NCBI GenBank assembly: GCA_032173965.1
Contig: CM063290.1
Span: 11,805,501 to 11,869,500, forward strand
Origin: Sitta carolinensis
Lineage: Eukaryota > Chordata > Aves > Passeriformes > Sittidae
Reading direction: 5' to 3'
Length of the DNA stretch: 64,000 nt
The position numbers were made by a program, and so were the translations under genes. Positions within the stretch are counted from its first letter, which is position 1. The number at the start of each line of letters is the position of its first letter. Below, one piece after another: positions 27,201 to 35,651 of this stretch. A model generated the notes under the pieces. It searched no databases. It saw only the letters and a program-made list of their open reading frames with translations, and was not told the DNA's origin.

Positions 27201-28986
27201 GAAGCAGCAGTGTTAAGCATTATCCCTGTAGCCTGGAATTTCCAATGTGCTTAGAGTTCTCATCCACATTCAGTACTAATTTAGCACCTGGATCTATTGG
27301 GCAGCAATTGTAGCTTCATAAAATCTGTATCGTGCCATAGTCAAAGGCTGAAGCTGTCAGTGACATTTCTTGAATTTTTCATGGAGAAGTACAAAAACCA
27401 GATTAGTGAAGAGTAACTAACCTAGTATTTTCAAGAAAGTTCCCTCTGCTGTGTTTCAAGGTTGCTCTGCCTCCTACATAAACAATTCCAACATACCTAA
27501 TTCTGAGCTGTATTCATCCCCACGTTCATCCTTCATCCATCATCAATCACACAATTTCCAGGCAGCTGCCAGTTTTCATTAGTTACATAGTTGTGAGTAA
27601 TATTTAAAGATACATAATGCCGATCCCAAAGTCCTTCTTATCTGGGAAAAGAATATTACAGTATCTTAAGCCAAATGAAGTGGACCACTATCCTGATTCT
27701 TAACATAAGCCTACTTTTCTCCTCACTCTAGAATTTGGATGGGCAACCTGTTCTACCTGCTTAGTGGTTGCCCTGATTTTTCTGAGGTGCCAAATATTTG
27801 CAGATTCCATTCATCTTGGATTTCAATGCCTCTGAAAATCAATGTGAATGTGAATGTGAATACTCAAATGATGGGCAAAACTGAGAAGGTAGCACTGGCA
27901 AACAAACACTAGCTAAAACAGAATTTTGTGTCAGCATTCAAGGCTCATGGACATGGGGAGGGAACTCATGTATTGAAAGAGGCATGTAGTTCAGCTGTAA
28001 GACTTGGCAATACTAAAAAGTGCTGCATAAGCAAGATGTAGTCCGAAACGGAAGAGGAGAGCAAAGAAGAACTTACTGTGTTAAGTCAGGTAACTCTTTA
28101 TTGCTTGGTCCAAGGGAGGCTTAGATTGCTCATGAGGAAAACTTTCAATTTAGGGCCATAGTTTAGTGGTGGACCTGGCAGAGTTAGGTTAAAGGTTGGG
28201 CACGATGGTCTTTCAGGCCTTTTCCATCTTTAATGATGCTATGATCCTATATGGACACCTCACATAGCAGCAGCAGCTGCACAACAAATGACCTGATCTC
28301 CCCACCCACATGCTTGGAGTGTTGTTTATTTCTCTGTTTCCTGTAAGTCAGACACTGGAAAACCAACCTAACTCCGAGTCAGGCAGGAAAGCAGATGAAA
28401 ACAACCAATAACAAATGTACTGGGCATTAATGTTTTCTCATGTTGTACGTAGGAGTTGCCTGTTTGATATGTGTGCGGAAGGAGATGAGGTTGCTACCTT
28501 GTGTCGCAGTCTGGAGGAATATGTGCTGGCTTGTCAGCAGCAAAGAGTCAGCTTGGATGGCTGGAGGCAACAGACGGACTGTGGTAAGCACAGGAAGAAA
28601 CAGAAAGTAGAGATTCTACCTACAGGACTTAGAAGTTTAAGCCTTTTCCTATATCAGATCTTCTCAAGGAGTAAATACATGTTGATTCACACTTCACTCA
28701 CTCTTCACAGTTAAGCACACTTGTTTTTCTGGCCTTTCTTCTGTGTCCTATGCTGACTTTTGCATTTAAACACCAGCTTAGAGAGCTACTTAGGAAATCA
28801 GAGCTGTCAGCTCCCTTCATCAGTTTTGTGAGTGAAAAGTCTCTTCAAATCTACAAAATATACTAACTCTCTTTTTTGCCTGTGAAATTTCAAAATTAAA
28901 AAAGAAAATTCAACTGAAAATTCAAAACTTTCAGACTAAAAAATGCCGAAATAAGACTTCTAATCATCTCAAACATATTTTTCCTC

Positions 28987-29017
<31 letters not shown>

Positions 29018-32000
29018 ATTCATCAAATCATATTTTCCCTGTGTCTGCTATGGTTAGATGACTTTGTATTTCTGGCGTAACACAGTTCCCAAAGTTGGGG
29101 AACAGCTCTGGCACTTGCAGGGGTGGCAACCCTGAATGTATGAGAAGTTGTTTTGAGATCAGTGTATACCAGGAATGAGAGCACAGTATACAAACAATTT
29201 TGATGGTGCATTTCCTGACTTTGGAGTGCTTTGCTCACAACTTCAGTGCTATTATATATGTATGCACATCTCTGTGTGTGTACTTATCATATTGCCTCCA
29301 ACAAAAAGGAAGAAAGGGAATTCTGTAATTAACACATAGCAGCCTGATATAACTGGACTCCTTATTTTTACAGGTATATCATGTCCTGCCAACAGCAAGT
29401 ACAGCTCATGCATGTCTGCATGCCCAGCATCCTGCAACGACCTGACCAGCCCCTCTGAGTGTGAATCACCCTGTGTTGAAGGCTGTGAATGTCTCCCTGG
29501 TTATGTTCTTAGTGGCTTTGACTGCGTGCCTTACAAACAATGTGGCTGCACATACCTTAACAAATACTATGAGGTACAGTCTTTCTGTGGGTCAGACAGC
29601 TCCCACAGCACTAAATAGTATTTTCTCTTGTTAGTTATTTTGAACATCTCCTCATAATTTTCAGCCTGTAGTTTTGCAGTAGAAACATTAGAAACAAAGA
29701 GCAATTGTTTAATAAAATTCTCTTTTTTGGAGAAAGGGAAGAGAGGTCAAGATCTCTTGGTCTCCCTCTGAAACTCTTCCTGTCAGTCTAAGGCAGACAC
29801 TTGGAGAAATTATATGACTAAATTCAAGTTAATTCTTGACCTTTATTACATTCATAGGCTCTAGAGTTCACAACACACCAGCTACAGAAAAATTCTGTGC
29901 GTAACTGTGGCCCTCACTCCTCTAGGTGAAGAGTGTTATAGGCAGGGTTGAGAGTCTGAAGGCTTGGGTAGGGCATGAAGAGAGCCCTGAGAAAGGCTGG
30001 ATTCTGAGGAGAATAATCCATTGTCACTGGAGGATAGAACAGCTCTGTTACCTCACAGATTTCTAGAGATTTGGTACAAAAAGGCCTAAGCCAGAAAAGA
30101 TTTATTATTGACAGGTGAAACTTCTAAGAAAATGGCAGATAACATTTCCACATTGCCTTGGAGGTACGATGTGATTCCTCTGCCACTCATCTCCAGCAAC
30201 AGTTGCCCATTTTTGGCTGCACATGTACCCTGCCTGGGGCTAGCATCTCATGTCCCAAACCCTTCTTTTGCTTTCTTTCTTGAGCCATCCTTGAGTTTCA
30301 AAGACCTGCAATAGTAAGCTGCTTGCTTTCTTTTTTTTATGCAAACTACTTTAACATCCCCCAATCTGCCCTATTGCCATTCATCAGGGAAGCATTGGAG
30401 AGAGTATAACGAGGGTTCCAGTGCTACATTCATGTTTATTCTGGCTGATTTTATTTGATTTTTTTTTTTTTTAACACCTAACTCCTGTTCTTCCAGATTG
30501 GAGAAATGTTTACCACTGATGACTGCTCTCAGAAATGCCAGTGCACAGAAAGCTCCACTGTTTTCTGCTCTGACCAAGTGTGTGGGTCTGGCGAAATCTG
30601 TGGCATTTCAAACTACAGTCGTGGATGCTACAGGAGTGAGTCAACCATTCCTGTATTCTCATTGTCTTTGATGCTATGAAGTCTTGACTAACTTTAAAGG
30701 GCAGCACTGGGTTAGGGATAGTTGCAAGAGTGTACAGAAGAAAACCATGCAAGGGATCTTGCTCTGATGTTTCACTGGAGAAACAGTGTTTCTTTCCCTT
30801 ATTCATGTTGCCAGATACAAGAAACTTGCTAAAATACAAGAGATGTGCAGTATTAGGAGTCAGCTTGTTCTAAGCGAGAGCAGTTCTCTTCAGGGTTGGA
30901 TTTTTGAGAGTCAAGTGTTTCTCCTATTTTCCCAGGTGGCCCATGTATTCCAAATCCTTGTAAGAATGATGGAATTTGCTCTGAAAGTTCCAACAGCACC
31001 TCTCTCCACTTCTGTGAATGTTCAGAACTCTACACAGGACCAAACTGTGAGGCTGAAAAAATAGGTAATAAAACTATTCTGGATTTCCCTGTCTGCATTA
31101 AACACATCATTTAAAAAAATAGATGTTGTTATGGAGAAGGCTGGGCTTGTCCTCCACTTTCATGATTTGGCTAGTAACCCAGTGGGTGAGAGCCTATGGT
31201 CATCCCAGCAGAGAGAAGGGTCAGAAGTTCAGTGAAGTGGTACCAGAAAAGCAGGACAGCAGGGCTTGGTACAGCACACAAGAGCTGGGTCTGACACCAC
31301 TCCAGAAAGCCACAGAGAGCATAGTAAAACCAAAAAGGCAGGCAGGATGGAGAAAAAACCTTTCTGTCCACAGCACAGCTGGCTTTCAGTGACAGGGCTC
31401 TTGTTTGTTCTCCAGCTGAAGACCCTGACACAGAGGATTCAGGCCACACAATTGCCATCGTCATTGGAGTGGTGGCAGGTGTAGCTGTTATTGTCATTCT
31501 CATCTCCTCTACAGTGTACCTGTTCAGGTAAGGCTTTTCCCAGCTTTGCTACATTCAGCAAAGTAAAGACACCTCTTTTAGCACCTGTAAACCTCAAAAA
31601 TCCCACCAGTCACATACCTGAAAGACCAGAAAGGAGCCACAGGATTTGGGATCTCTTCTGAGGAATGTGAGGGAAAAGTTACCTTTCTTTAAAATCAGGA
31701 ATGAACATATGCCATTTCTTTTACCCAGGGCATATGCATCACTTATCATAAAACTGTAGCTTCTCCAATACCCATTTCCATTCATGCTCACAGCATTGTT
31801 TGATCTATCACTATAAATAAGAATAGAAATTAAAATAGGTTGTTCTTTTTTGGTGTGATTTTTTTTTTCCATTGTACAGAAGGAAGAGAAAGGTGAATAC
31901 AGTTGCAATAACAAGGGAACCTTCTTTGGAATGGTCCAGGGATAAATTGGATGCCAGAGTACGTGAGCAAGATTATGGCTGCATCGTGAACAGTGCATTT

Positions 32001-32033
32001 GATCAAAATGAATCCCAGAATATGCACCTATAG
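97..32033 (+). CDS. ZAN: Zonadhesin-like / IgGFc-binding-protein-like membrane mucin, 5'-partial, 44 coding exons in window
   Basis: Large multidomain extracellular protein with a membrane anchor. Exons: 97-181, 610-702, 978-1070, 1362-1454, 1822-2063, 2160-2443, 2555-2832, 3127-3725, 4093-4657, 4798-4997, 5099-5479, 5834-6120, 6529-6800, 7093-7176, 7356-7505, 7742-8001, 8105-8189, 8618-8710, 8986-9078, 9371-9457, 10109-10195, 11540-11787, 12052-12229, 12729-12837, 13342-13436, 14039-14215, 16172-16374, 16678-16822, 17553-17797, 18437-18601, 19047-19171, 19892-20160, 21347-21555, 22029-22170, 23430-23680, 24270-24399, 25384-25549, 26771-26947, 28453-28583, 29374-29573, 30497-30635, 30936-31064, 31416-31527, 31880-32033. 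Phases agree throughout and the sum is divisible by three. MAM, mucin, VWD-C8-TIL, EGF, one transmembrane helix and a short tail is the zonadhesin domain set; zonadhesin is a sperm protein that binds the egg coat in mammals. FCGBP shares the D units but lacks MAM and the anchor. Gene structure is secure; orthology to mammalian ZAN is inferred. Confidence 0.85.
610..1454 (+). CDS. ZAN: Three mucin-like Thr/Pro/Ser exons (610-702, 978-1070, 1362-1454)
   Basis: Each exon is 93 nt, starts and ends in phase 1, and encodes 31 residues made mostly of Thr, Pro, Ser and Gln. The first two are near-copies (GPSTPTPTQPVPGTT...); the third has diverged. Such symmetric exons can be gained, lost or skipped without breaking the frame. 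The stretch would be a heavily O-glycosylated stalk between MAM and D1, as in zonadhesin. The introns between copies are also similar, so exon and intron were copied together. Confidence 0.85.
1822..2832 (+). CDS. ZAN: D1 unit: VWD and C8 domains
   Basis: Exons 1822-2063 and 2160-2443 encode a von Willebrand D domain with GDPHYHTFD at its start, the conserved GTCTYTLSKLC block, CGMCGNYNG and the closing NSWEV. Exon 2555-2832 encodes the cysteine-rich C8 domain ending in WRNTTFC. GDPH in MUC2 and FCGBP is a known self-cleavage site between Asp and Pro, and CGxCG lies in the region linked to disulphide assembly. Codons are GC-rich and introns are short. The following TIL module starts in exon 3127-3725. 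Confidence 0.88.
3127..4657 (+). CDS. ZAN: TIL module and D2 unit (VWD plus C8)
   Basis: One 599-nt exon (3127-3725) carries a TIL module, a VWC-like Cys-rich piece (CxCxxxxxxxxC spacing near residues 80-110 of the exon) and the first half of a VWD domain with GDPHYQTFD and GNCTYTL. Exon 4093-4657 carries the second half (CGMCGNFNN, ESWQV) and the whole C8 domain, ending WRNATFC. In D4-D6 the same stretch is split over several exons, so D2 has lost introns, or D4-D6 kept older ones. Alu-like or LINE sequence was not seen in the 367-bp intron 3726-4092. Confidence 0.88.
4798..6800 (+). CDS. ZAN: TIL module and D3 unit (VWD plus C8)
   Basis: Exon 4798-4997 is a TIL module. Exon 5099-5479 holds a Cys-rich linker and the start of VWD (GDPHYSTFDGKLHHF). 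Exon 5834-6120 completes VWD (CGLCGTYTG, ASWMV). Exon 6529-6800 is C8, ending in phase 1 at GTVCG. D3 is more divergent than D1 and D2: the asparagine of the usual CGNYNG block is Thr, and the C8 end differs. No TIL follows; the chain passes directly to a mucin-like exon and a MAM domain. Confidence 0.87.
7093..7176 (+). CDS. ZAN: Mucin-like exon between D3 and MAM
   Basis: An 84-nt, phase 1-1 exon with acceptor at 7091-7092 and donor gtacgg at 7177. It encodes about 28 residues almost entirely of Thr, Pro and Ser. It links D3 to the MAM domain and is not a close copy of the 93-nt mucin exons. Confidence 0.8.
7356..8189 (+). CDS. ZAN: Complete MAM domain (exons 7356-7505, 7742-8001, 8105-8189)
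   Basis: The first exon opens with a Cys followed by FxCTFDKDFCGW, the usual MAM start. The second holds the core (LASPVCSWEGTLCFRFWYHM) and an EAGDHGDRWH stretch. The third ends IAVDDVSIVKGSC. MAM domains are adhesion or dimerisation modules with about 160-170 residues, which fits here. In mammalian zonadhesin the MAM domains sit together at the N-terminus; this one lies between two sets of D units, which is unusual. Confidence 0.88.
8009..9133 (+). repeat. Direct repeat, copy 2 of the approximately 8-kb intragenic duplication
   Basis: Near-identical partner of 1-1125. The identity continues through introns, which implies a recent duplication, recent gene conversion or an assembly duplicate. 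After 9133 the sequence changes to another copy of the mucin exon/intron unit. Confidence 0.93.
8618..10195 (+). CDS. ZAN: Array of mucin-like exons (8618-8710, 8986-9078, 9371-9457, 10109-10195)
   Basis: Four usable phase 1-1 exons of 93, 93, 87 and 87 nt encode Thr/Pro/Ser repeats; a fifth copy at 9729-9815 appears dead. Starts are spaced 358-385 bp apart and the flanking introns are similar, so exon plus intron was amplified as one unit. The first two copies are almost identical to 610-702 and 978-1070. The encoded stretch is a likely O-glycosylated stalk before D4, and its length may vary between individuals. Confidence 0.85.
9729..9815 (+). pseudogene. Inactivated mucin-like exon copy
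   Basis: The 87-nt copy matches its neighbours, including the donor at 9816. At the acceptor the usual ctaggtcc has become ctaagtcc, so the AG is lost at the correct place. The only nearby AG is one base downstream and would shift the frame to a stop within a few codons. Because the exon is phase-symmetric, skipping it leaves the protein in frame, so the loss is probably neutral. Confidence 0.7.
10196..11539 (+). other. Long AT-rich intron, no gene seen
   Basis: A 1,344-bp intron between the mucin array and D4. It starts with a normal gtactg donor and ends aacag. The base composition changes here from GC-rich to AT-rich. I see no conserved exon, RNA gene or clear repeat family in it. Confidence 0.6.
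11540..14215 (+). CDS. ZAN: D4 unit: VWD and C8 over five exons
   Basis: Exons 11540-11787, 12052-12229, 12729-12837 form VWD: GDPHYNTFDHKVHNF, GNCTYTLSKVC, CGLCGNYNG (split by an intron inside the motif) and ESWLV. Exons 13342-13436 and 14039-14215 form C8, ending WRNATLC. The same domain set occupies fewer exons in D1-D3. Codons are AT-rich. The motif set is complete, so this unit is expected to fold normally. Confidence 0.87.
14822..15010 (-). mobile_element. CR1-type LINE 3' fragment
   Basis: The stretch contains the familiar avian CR1 3'-end text on the opposite strand (gagtcatagaatcataagat, then ggtttgggctggaaaggacc and ccaggaaaggggcatccaca). It lies in the intron after D4, is truncated and has no open reading frame. 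It is strong evidence for a bird or related reptile. Confidence 0.85.
15183..15223 (+). repeat. Poly-T tract of about 41 bases
   Basis: An uninterrupted T run in the intron between D4 and the next TIL exon, preceded by a shorter T-rich stretch. The length is likely to vary between individuals and to be poorly sequenced. It could be a retroposon tail on the minus strand; no element body is evident. Confidence 0.9.
16172..20160 (+). CDS. ZAN: TIL module and D5 unit (VWD plus C8)
   Basis: Exons 16172-16374 and 16678-16822 are TIL plus a Cys-rich linker. Exons 17553-17797, 18437-18601 and 19047-19171 are VWD (GDPHYFTFDGMKYTF, GTCTYTL, NSWEV), and 19892-20160 is C8, ending WRNSTFC. The intron after 16374 uses a GC donor (CAG|gcaagt). 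In the CGxCG block the first Cys is His (HGMCGNFNG), unlike D1-D4. Long introns separate the exons; the intron 19172-19891 has an unidentified stretch near 19367-19750 that may be an old LTR fragment. Confidence 0.86.
21347..28583 (+). CDS. ZAN: TIL module and D6 unit (VWD plus C8)
   Basis: Exons 21347-21555 and 22029-22170 are TIL and linker. Exons 23430-23680, 24270-24399 and 25384-25549 are VWD with GDPHYVTFDGLVHHF and the closing ESWKV. Exons 26771-26947 and 28453-28583 are C8. This is the most divergent unit: the Cys of the usual G-x-C-T-Y block is Lys-Tyr (GKYTYIL), and CGxCGNYNG has become EGLCGDFDG, with one of the two cysteines lost. Introns reach about 1.5 kb and are AT-rich. Confidence 0.85.
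28150..28252 (+). mobile_element. CR1-type LINE 3' fragment
   Basis: The stretch running from gtggacctggcagagttagg to gatgctatgatcctat matches the 3' end of a CR1 subfamily on the + strand, ending in degenerate tATGAT repeats. It lies in the intron between the two C8 exons of D6 and is only about 100 bp long. Confidence 0.75.
29374..30635 (+). CDS. ZAN: Final TIL module and Cys-rich linker
   Basis: Exon 29374-29573 starts ISCPANSKYSSC and carries the TIL cysteine pattern (CPASC, CVEGCEC, GYVLSG). Exon 30497-30635 is the Cys-rich linker (CSQKCQC ... CGSGEICG) that joins it to the EGF module. Both splice in phase with their neighbours. The intron 29574-30496 shows no other feature. Confidence 0.85.
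30936..31064 (+). CDS. ZAN: EGF-like domain
   Basis: A single exon with six cysteines in EGF order, including CKNDGIC, FCEC and YTGPNC. Phase 1 at both ends, as usual for EGF exons. It stands between the last TIL and the membrane anchor, as in zonadhesin. Confidence 0.88.
   Translation: MAHVFQILVRMMEFALKVPTAPLSTSVNVQNSTQDQTVRLKK
31416..32033 (+). CDS. ZAN: Transmembrane helix and short cytoplasmic tail
   Basis: Exon 31416-31527 has an acidic lead (EDPDTEDSG) and a 24-residue hydrophobic helix rich in Ile and Val. Exon 31880-32033 starts with the stop-transfer run RRKRK and encodes a tail of about 50 residues, ending at TAG 32031-32033. The tail has no domain that I recognise; it has Tyr in DYGC and is rich in charged residues. 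This anchor separates the protein from secreted FCGBP. Confidence 0.9.
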
Positions 32034-32116
32034 TTAACAATATTATTCCTATTCATTTGTTTTACTTTTTATTCTTGTATTTTAATTGTATTTCTAGTAA
32101 TTTGAGAAGTAATATT

Positions 32117-32122
32117 AATAAA
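32117..32122 (+). terminator. Poly(A) signal of the zonadhesin-like gene
   Basis: AATAAA lies 84 bases after the stop codon at 32,033 in an AT-rich 3' UTR. No other canonical signal lies between the stop and it. Confidence 0.75.
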
Positions 32123-32133
32123 TTTATCATTGC

Positions 32134-34650
32134 ATTGAAGTTGTTAATTTAAAATATCTCTCAGATCAAACACTATAGGTCCAAACTGAAATATGTTCTA
32201 ACTGACAGAAGAGACTCTGTTGTCTTCAAAGAATGTTTGAAAAACACAAATTCCAGACAGACCTTGAAGGCACAAGTGTGCTGCACAAGATCACACATGC
32301 ACCTCTGAGACATGTACAAACCAGAGACTGATGTGGTCAGAATTCAAACTGAAAGATAGTTGGTTAAGGTTAGATATGAGAAAGTAGTTTAGATTAGATT
32401 TTAGAAATAAATTCCTCTCTATGAGGGCAGTAAGGCACTGGAATGGGTTATCTAGAGAAGTTGTGAATGCCCTGTCCCTGAAAGTGTTCAGGGCCGGGTT
32501 GGACAGAGCTTTGAGCTATCTTGTCCAATGCCAAGGGATTGGAACTGGATGATCTTTAGGTTCCTTCAAACCCAAACCATTCTGAGATTCTACAAACTAA
32601 TTATGGCATCTCAGGCAGATCTTCATGAGATCTTACCCAAATTATTCAATGGGGAGGGAATTAGTTGACTGACATGGACACAGTTTTTTACCCCTCTTCT
32701 GGCAAGACGTGTCCAACAGGGGAGAAAAAGAAACAAGACACTGAGTTCACCTAAGGACAGATGTAATAAAAGGATGTTCCCCATTATCTCGTTAGAGTGG
32801 AGGGGACAAGAAGGAAGCTTGTCATCAGTCCCCAACCTGTGGGGGCTAAGCAAGAGCATAACTTAACAAAAACTTTCTGAAGAATGGAATTGTGTCATAA
32901 ACTCTCTTTGGGGGTCTTTGCAAACTCAGAAGCTGCCCCACTGATGAATGTGAGAGGAGCTCTGCATCAACTCAGCCCCAGACCATACTAAGGACTCCCT
33001 ACATCAGGAGACCAAAGGCCTGTGTACATGATGTGTGTGAGAACCACGCCATGACAGATCATTCACAAAGCTCAGGGACTGAAGCATTGCCTGAGCCTTG
33101 TCCAAGCCCAGAATGGATTAGCAGGGCTATGAGTGAAGCTTTGAGATGTAAAGCACCATGAAAATTTTTTCTGGTGTTTTTCTAGTTTGTTGCAGGTTAT
33201 TTTCTGATTGCTAAGGAAGACATATAGTGCAGGTAGCTCAGAGTACAGCTGCAGTGTGAAATGCAGATTGAGCTCTGGGTGGCAAAGGCTGACTGAACTG
33301 GTGCCAAGCCTTTACACAACAAAGGGCATGAGGATCTGTGACAGAGGCAAATGAACGGACAGAGATGCAGGCAGGAGCTGAGGACCCCAGACTGTGAGGG
33401 TATAAAATCCACAGGGTTTATTTTGTTTAGGGTTCCTATTCGGAGGCATCCAACTCAAGCTGTTGCTTTGTTGTTGCACCATGATTAATTTATTTTAAGC
33501 ATCCAGATGTTTGAGACCCTGCTATAGCAAACCTGAGGCCAAGCAAAGAAGATCTTGTCTGAATGTGTGAGGTGTACAGGGAGATAAGAGGAGTACTCCA
33601 AAGGGGCTCTGATGGGCCCTCAGTCCCCCCTCAAGTGCAGCAAGTGTGATTGCCAGAGTGGGTCCTGGATAGCCGGACAGAAGGGTTTCCTTAACAGAGC
33701 TTGTTGTTGTTTCTGCTGTAATGCTGTTTTTTATTTACTTACCCTTTCTCCTCTTCCTTGTATCCATAAACTCATGCATACTGTTAGCCAGATAAGTATT
33801 TGCAGTCTCCCTGGTGAGTTAGGTTATTCTGGTCCATTCAAGAACACACCAGCTGTCCATATGCACAGGCCACATCTATTTTGGAAAGGGTATGAATAGA
33901 AAGGGCCTTTCAACCTCATTACACAATGAAAATGAATCAGCGAGAGAGACCTACTCATGCACGAATGAACTGTCAACTTTATGCTGGAATTTCACTGTGT
34001 TTATAATGCCATCTTTGCTGCCTGTTCAGTGGCAGTTTCTATTGCACTCTCGCGCCTGCTACAGCGTGATTCAGTGGCTGCTGAGCAGTGCTGACTGCAC
34101 TTGCCTCCCTTTGCACTGGGTGGGAGCACAGGCCAGTCCCTGCCCTGCAGGATCACAGCTCAGGCTCCCTCAAGCTACAGGACCCCACTGTGCCCAGGTA
34201 AAACAGATATCTGGGTTTCCAAGTTTACGCTTTTTTTTATTTCCCATACCACAAGAATTGCCTTGGTGTCCACTGGAAAGCTTTGCAAATAGTTCAGACT
34301 TAGAGAAGGGATGATACAGAAAGCAGAACTGCCATTCAATGCTACTCTGAATTAACAATTTCATGTCACTGGAAGACAGAAAGATTGCAGATCTTCCCCT
34401 GCTCTCATCTTGTAGATCAACCAGCTTGCTCACCTGACTTCTGAAATCCAAAGTTTTAAATAAACTGCTTAGTTCAATTCACCCAGAGGACAGTTTTCTT
34501 CTTAGTTTTAGCACACTGTGCCAGCACCAGTAAAGAACATGGCTGTACGGGCTCACCTGTGCTCATCTCTTGGACCAGCACCCTTGCTGGGCACAATCAT
34601 GAGATTCCTCTGATGTTCCAGATAAAATGCCCAGGCCGCGTCATAAAAAC
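32134..34650 (+). other. Intergenic region between the zonadhesin-like gene and the PLAAT cluster
   Basis: About 2.5 kb without a supported gene. It holds the CR1 fragment at 32345-32592. The short open frames here lack splice support, domain signals and similarity to their surroundings. GC content rises toward 34.7 kb, where the first PLAAT promoter begins. Confidence 0.6.
32345..32592 (+). mobile_element. CR1-type LINE 3' fragment
   Basis: The + strand text follows the CR1 3' end in order: ggttagatatgagaaagtag, gcactggaatgggttatcta, agttgtgaatgccctgtccc, gttggacagagctttgag and finally caaacccaaaccattctgag. It is truncated and contains no coding region. Confidence 0.88.
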
Positions 34651-34739
34651 GCATCCTTAAAATCCCTTTGCCCTATAATTATTCCACTCAGAGCTCCACC
34701 TGCTTTGTTTCCCATCACGGTGAAGTAGTAGAATGGCAG

Positions 34740-35148
34740 CACCGCATTTTTCTGCCGAAAGGTATCCTGGTGAGGAATGCTCACTCATCTCTCGGCCGAG
34801 AGGGACAGGAGCCCCTCCTCGGCTGGAGGGGTTGGAGGAGCTGCGGCAGTCTCCGGAAAAGTGGCAATGGCAGGTCCTCCTAGGAGACAGGAGTGGATTT
34901 TCCGCTAAACGAGGTGGTTTTGGCAACGGTCCCGGGAGCGGAGCGTCCGCATGGGAGGGGCGGTGGGAGGGAGAAGAAGAGGGCAATGGGACAGGAAGGG
35001 ATGGAAGAGAAGAATACGGACGGGACAGCTCTCGGTCAGCGTCGCCAGCGAGGTCAGCAGGATCGGCGCAAGCGCCATCTTATTGCTATTTATAGCGGGA
35101 GCAGCGTCCCGGGAGCCCGGCCGCGGCAGCAGCGGGACAGCCGCCGGG
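34740..35148 (+). promoter_or_regulatory. CpG-island promoter and noncoding exon 1 of PLAAT gene A
   Basis: GC-rich stretch with a GC box (ggggcggtggg near 34957), a TATA-like TATTTATAG at 35087-35095 and, about 25-30 bases further, a short noncoding exon 1 ending at 35148 before a gtgagtgg donor. The island continues through intron 1 to about 35,650. The same layout occurs before genes B, C and D, which supports it as the promoter. Confidence 0.7.
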
Positions 35149-35651
35149 GTGAGTGGAGCTCGGGGATGGGAGGGGGCGTTTGCCAGCAGGATGCGGCCCC
35201 TCGAGGCCGCGGGCGGCGGGCGCGGCTCTGGCGGGCGGCCGGGGGTGTCCCGGAGCCCGGGCCCGGGCTCGGCGCCGCGGGCACCCCCGGGCAGCCCCGT
35301 CCCGGCCGCCGAGCGGCCCCGGCCCCGTTGGAGCCCCGAAGGCAGCGCGGCCGGGAGGGAGCGCGGGCACGGCGGGCGGGCGGGCGGGGGCAGCCGGGGC
35401 CGGCGGCAGCAGCCGGACGCCCCCCCGGGCCGGCCGCGGCCTCGGGCCGATGCGCCGGGCGGCAGCGGCGCCGCTCGGAGCCTCGCCCTGCGCCGGCGGC
35501 GGCAGCGGCGCCGAGCCGGGCCCGCCGCTGACACCCGCCGTGTCTGCGCTGCCGGCAGCTGCCCCTGCACAGCCCGCGCCTCGCCGCTGCGCTCTGCCCT
35601 GCGCTCAGCCAGCACAGCTGCAGCTGCACGTCCTGACTGCACGGGCCTGAG

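Noticed and set aside
35153..35650. Open frames of 160-270 codons over the CpG islands (also 38,800-39,240, 41,330-42,090, 49,040-49,800, 56,800-57,680)
   Set aside because: They occur in several frames on both strands, consist of Arg/Ala/Pro/Gly runs typical of GC-rich sequence, and overlap promoter, exon 1 and intron 1.
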